Shown here: positions 13,613-13,762 of the stretch, piece by piece
Numbering within the stretch: the stretch's first letter is position 1
Layout: each line of letters begins with the position of its first letter
DNA from: Limiplasma merdipullorum
GTDB lineage: Bacteria; Bacillota; Clostridia; Christensenellales; Aristaeellaceae
Reading direction: 5' to 3'
DNA length: 13,762 bases
Assembly (NCBI GenBank): GCA_018711955.1
Contig: DVHQ01000183.1
Location: 1-13,762, forward strand
The notes under the pieces: generated by a model
The model's input: only the letters and a program-made list of their open reading frames with translations
The model's database searches: none
What the model was told of the DNA's origin: nothing
Made by a program: the position numbers and the translations under genes

Positions 13613-13762
13613 TTACGGGGTGGGAACACTGTCCTGAATGTGCCAGATGGTGTCGTTATACTGGCGAATGGTGCGGTCCGAACTGAAGAAGCCGGACTTG
13701 GCCGTGTTGATGACGGCCATGCGCAGCCATTTGTCGCGGTTCTGGTAGTCCTCCATCATGCG
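13613..13762 (-). CDS. glgP: Glycogen/maltodextrin phosphorylase, C-terminal fragment
   Basis: The 49 visible residues are the end of a GT35 alpha-glucan phosphorylase, which releases glucose-1-phosphate from glycogen using PLP and phosphate in the cytoplasm. The diagnostic block runs M-A-V-I-N-T-A-K-S-G-F-F-S-S-D-R-T-I-R-Q-Y, followed by I-W-H-I. This matches the conserved N-x-A-x-S-G-x-F-S-S-D-R-T-I-x-x-Y C-terminus of the family. The stop is TAA (plus-strand TTA at 13613-13615). The catalytic core and the start lie outside the window. A terminator follows directly, so the gene ends its own transcript. The family is clear; glycogen versus maltodextrin preference cannot be judged from this piece. 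Confidence 0.9.
   Translation of the reverse strand, partial: RMMEDYQNRDKWLRMAVINTAKSGFFSSDRTIRQYNDTIWHIQDSVPTP

Overview
The window reads as chromosomal DNA of a GC-rich member of the Firmicutes (Bacillota), most likely a Clostridia-class anaerobe. Ribosome binding sites are strong GGAGG types, promoters are housekeeping sigma-A type, start codons include GTG and TTG, and methionine synthase is of the split type with a separate reactivation protein. I cannot name the genus. No mobile element, CRISPR array, tRNA or rRNA was seen.

Layout. (1) Positions 2-364 hold the C-terminal end of clpB, closed by a strong terminator. (2) On the minus strand, 419-859 encodes a GtrA-family membrane protein. 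It diverges from the plus-strand operon through two back-to-back promoters whose -35 boxes overlap. (3) Plus strand, 984-4476: a DegT-type PLP sugar aminotransferase, a FemAB/GNAT-like acyltransferase, an FdtA/QdtA-type sugar 3,4-ketoisomerase-like cupin and a GtrB-like membrane-anchored GT2 glycosyltransferase. A poorly explained 330-base stretch (4477-4809) follows, then a large GT-C-like polytopic membrane protein (4810-6531). (4) 6556-10425: metF, a separate methionine-synthase reactivation protein and a cobalamin-dependent metH lacking that domain, tightly overlapped. (5) 10462-11877: a second GtrA-family protein and a PF03706-type flippase-like membrane protein. The run from 984 to 11877 is one direction, with short gaps or overlaps and no internal terminator that I can see, so it may be one transcript of about 11 kb ending at the hairpin at 12008-12037. 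(6) Minus strand, 12054-13304: a metallo-beta-lactamase-fold hydrolase followed by a glyoxalase I-like protein, driven by a clear promoter at 13471-13499. (7) Minus strand, 13613-13762: the C-terminal end of a glycogen phosphorylase, with its own terminator.

How the genes fit together (inference). The ketoisomerase-like cupin, aminotransferase and acyltransferase resemble the steps that make a dTDP-3-acylamino-3,6-dideoxyhexose. The GtrB-like enzyme could load such a sugar onto a polyprenyl phosphate, a GtrA protein could help flip it, and the GT-C-like protein could transfer it outside the cell. That would be a three-component surface glycosylation system with its own sugar-making genes. The methionine genes in the same operon have no visible riboswitch.

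The most striking non-coding signal is an exact 16-bp parS palindrome, TGTTTCACGTGAAACA, at 8886-8901 inside metH. A 15/16 relative lies at 1486-1501 inside the aminotransferase gene. This points to a ParB/Spo0J loading site, perhaps within the origin-proximal part of the chromosome.
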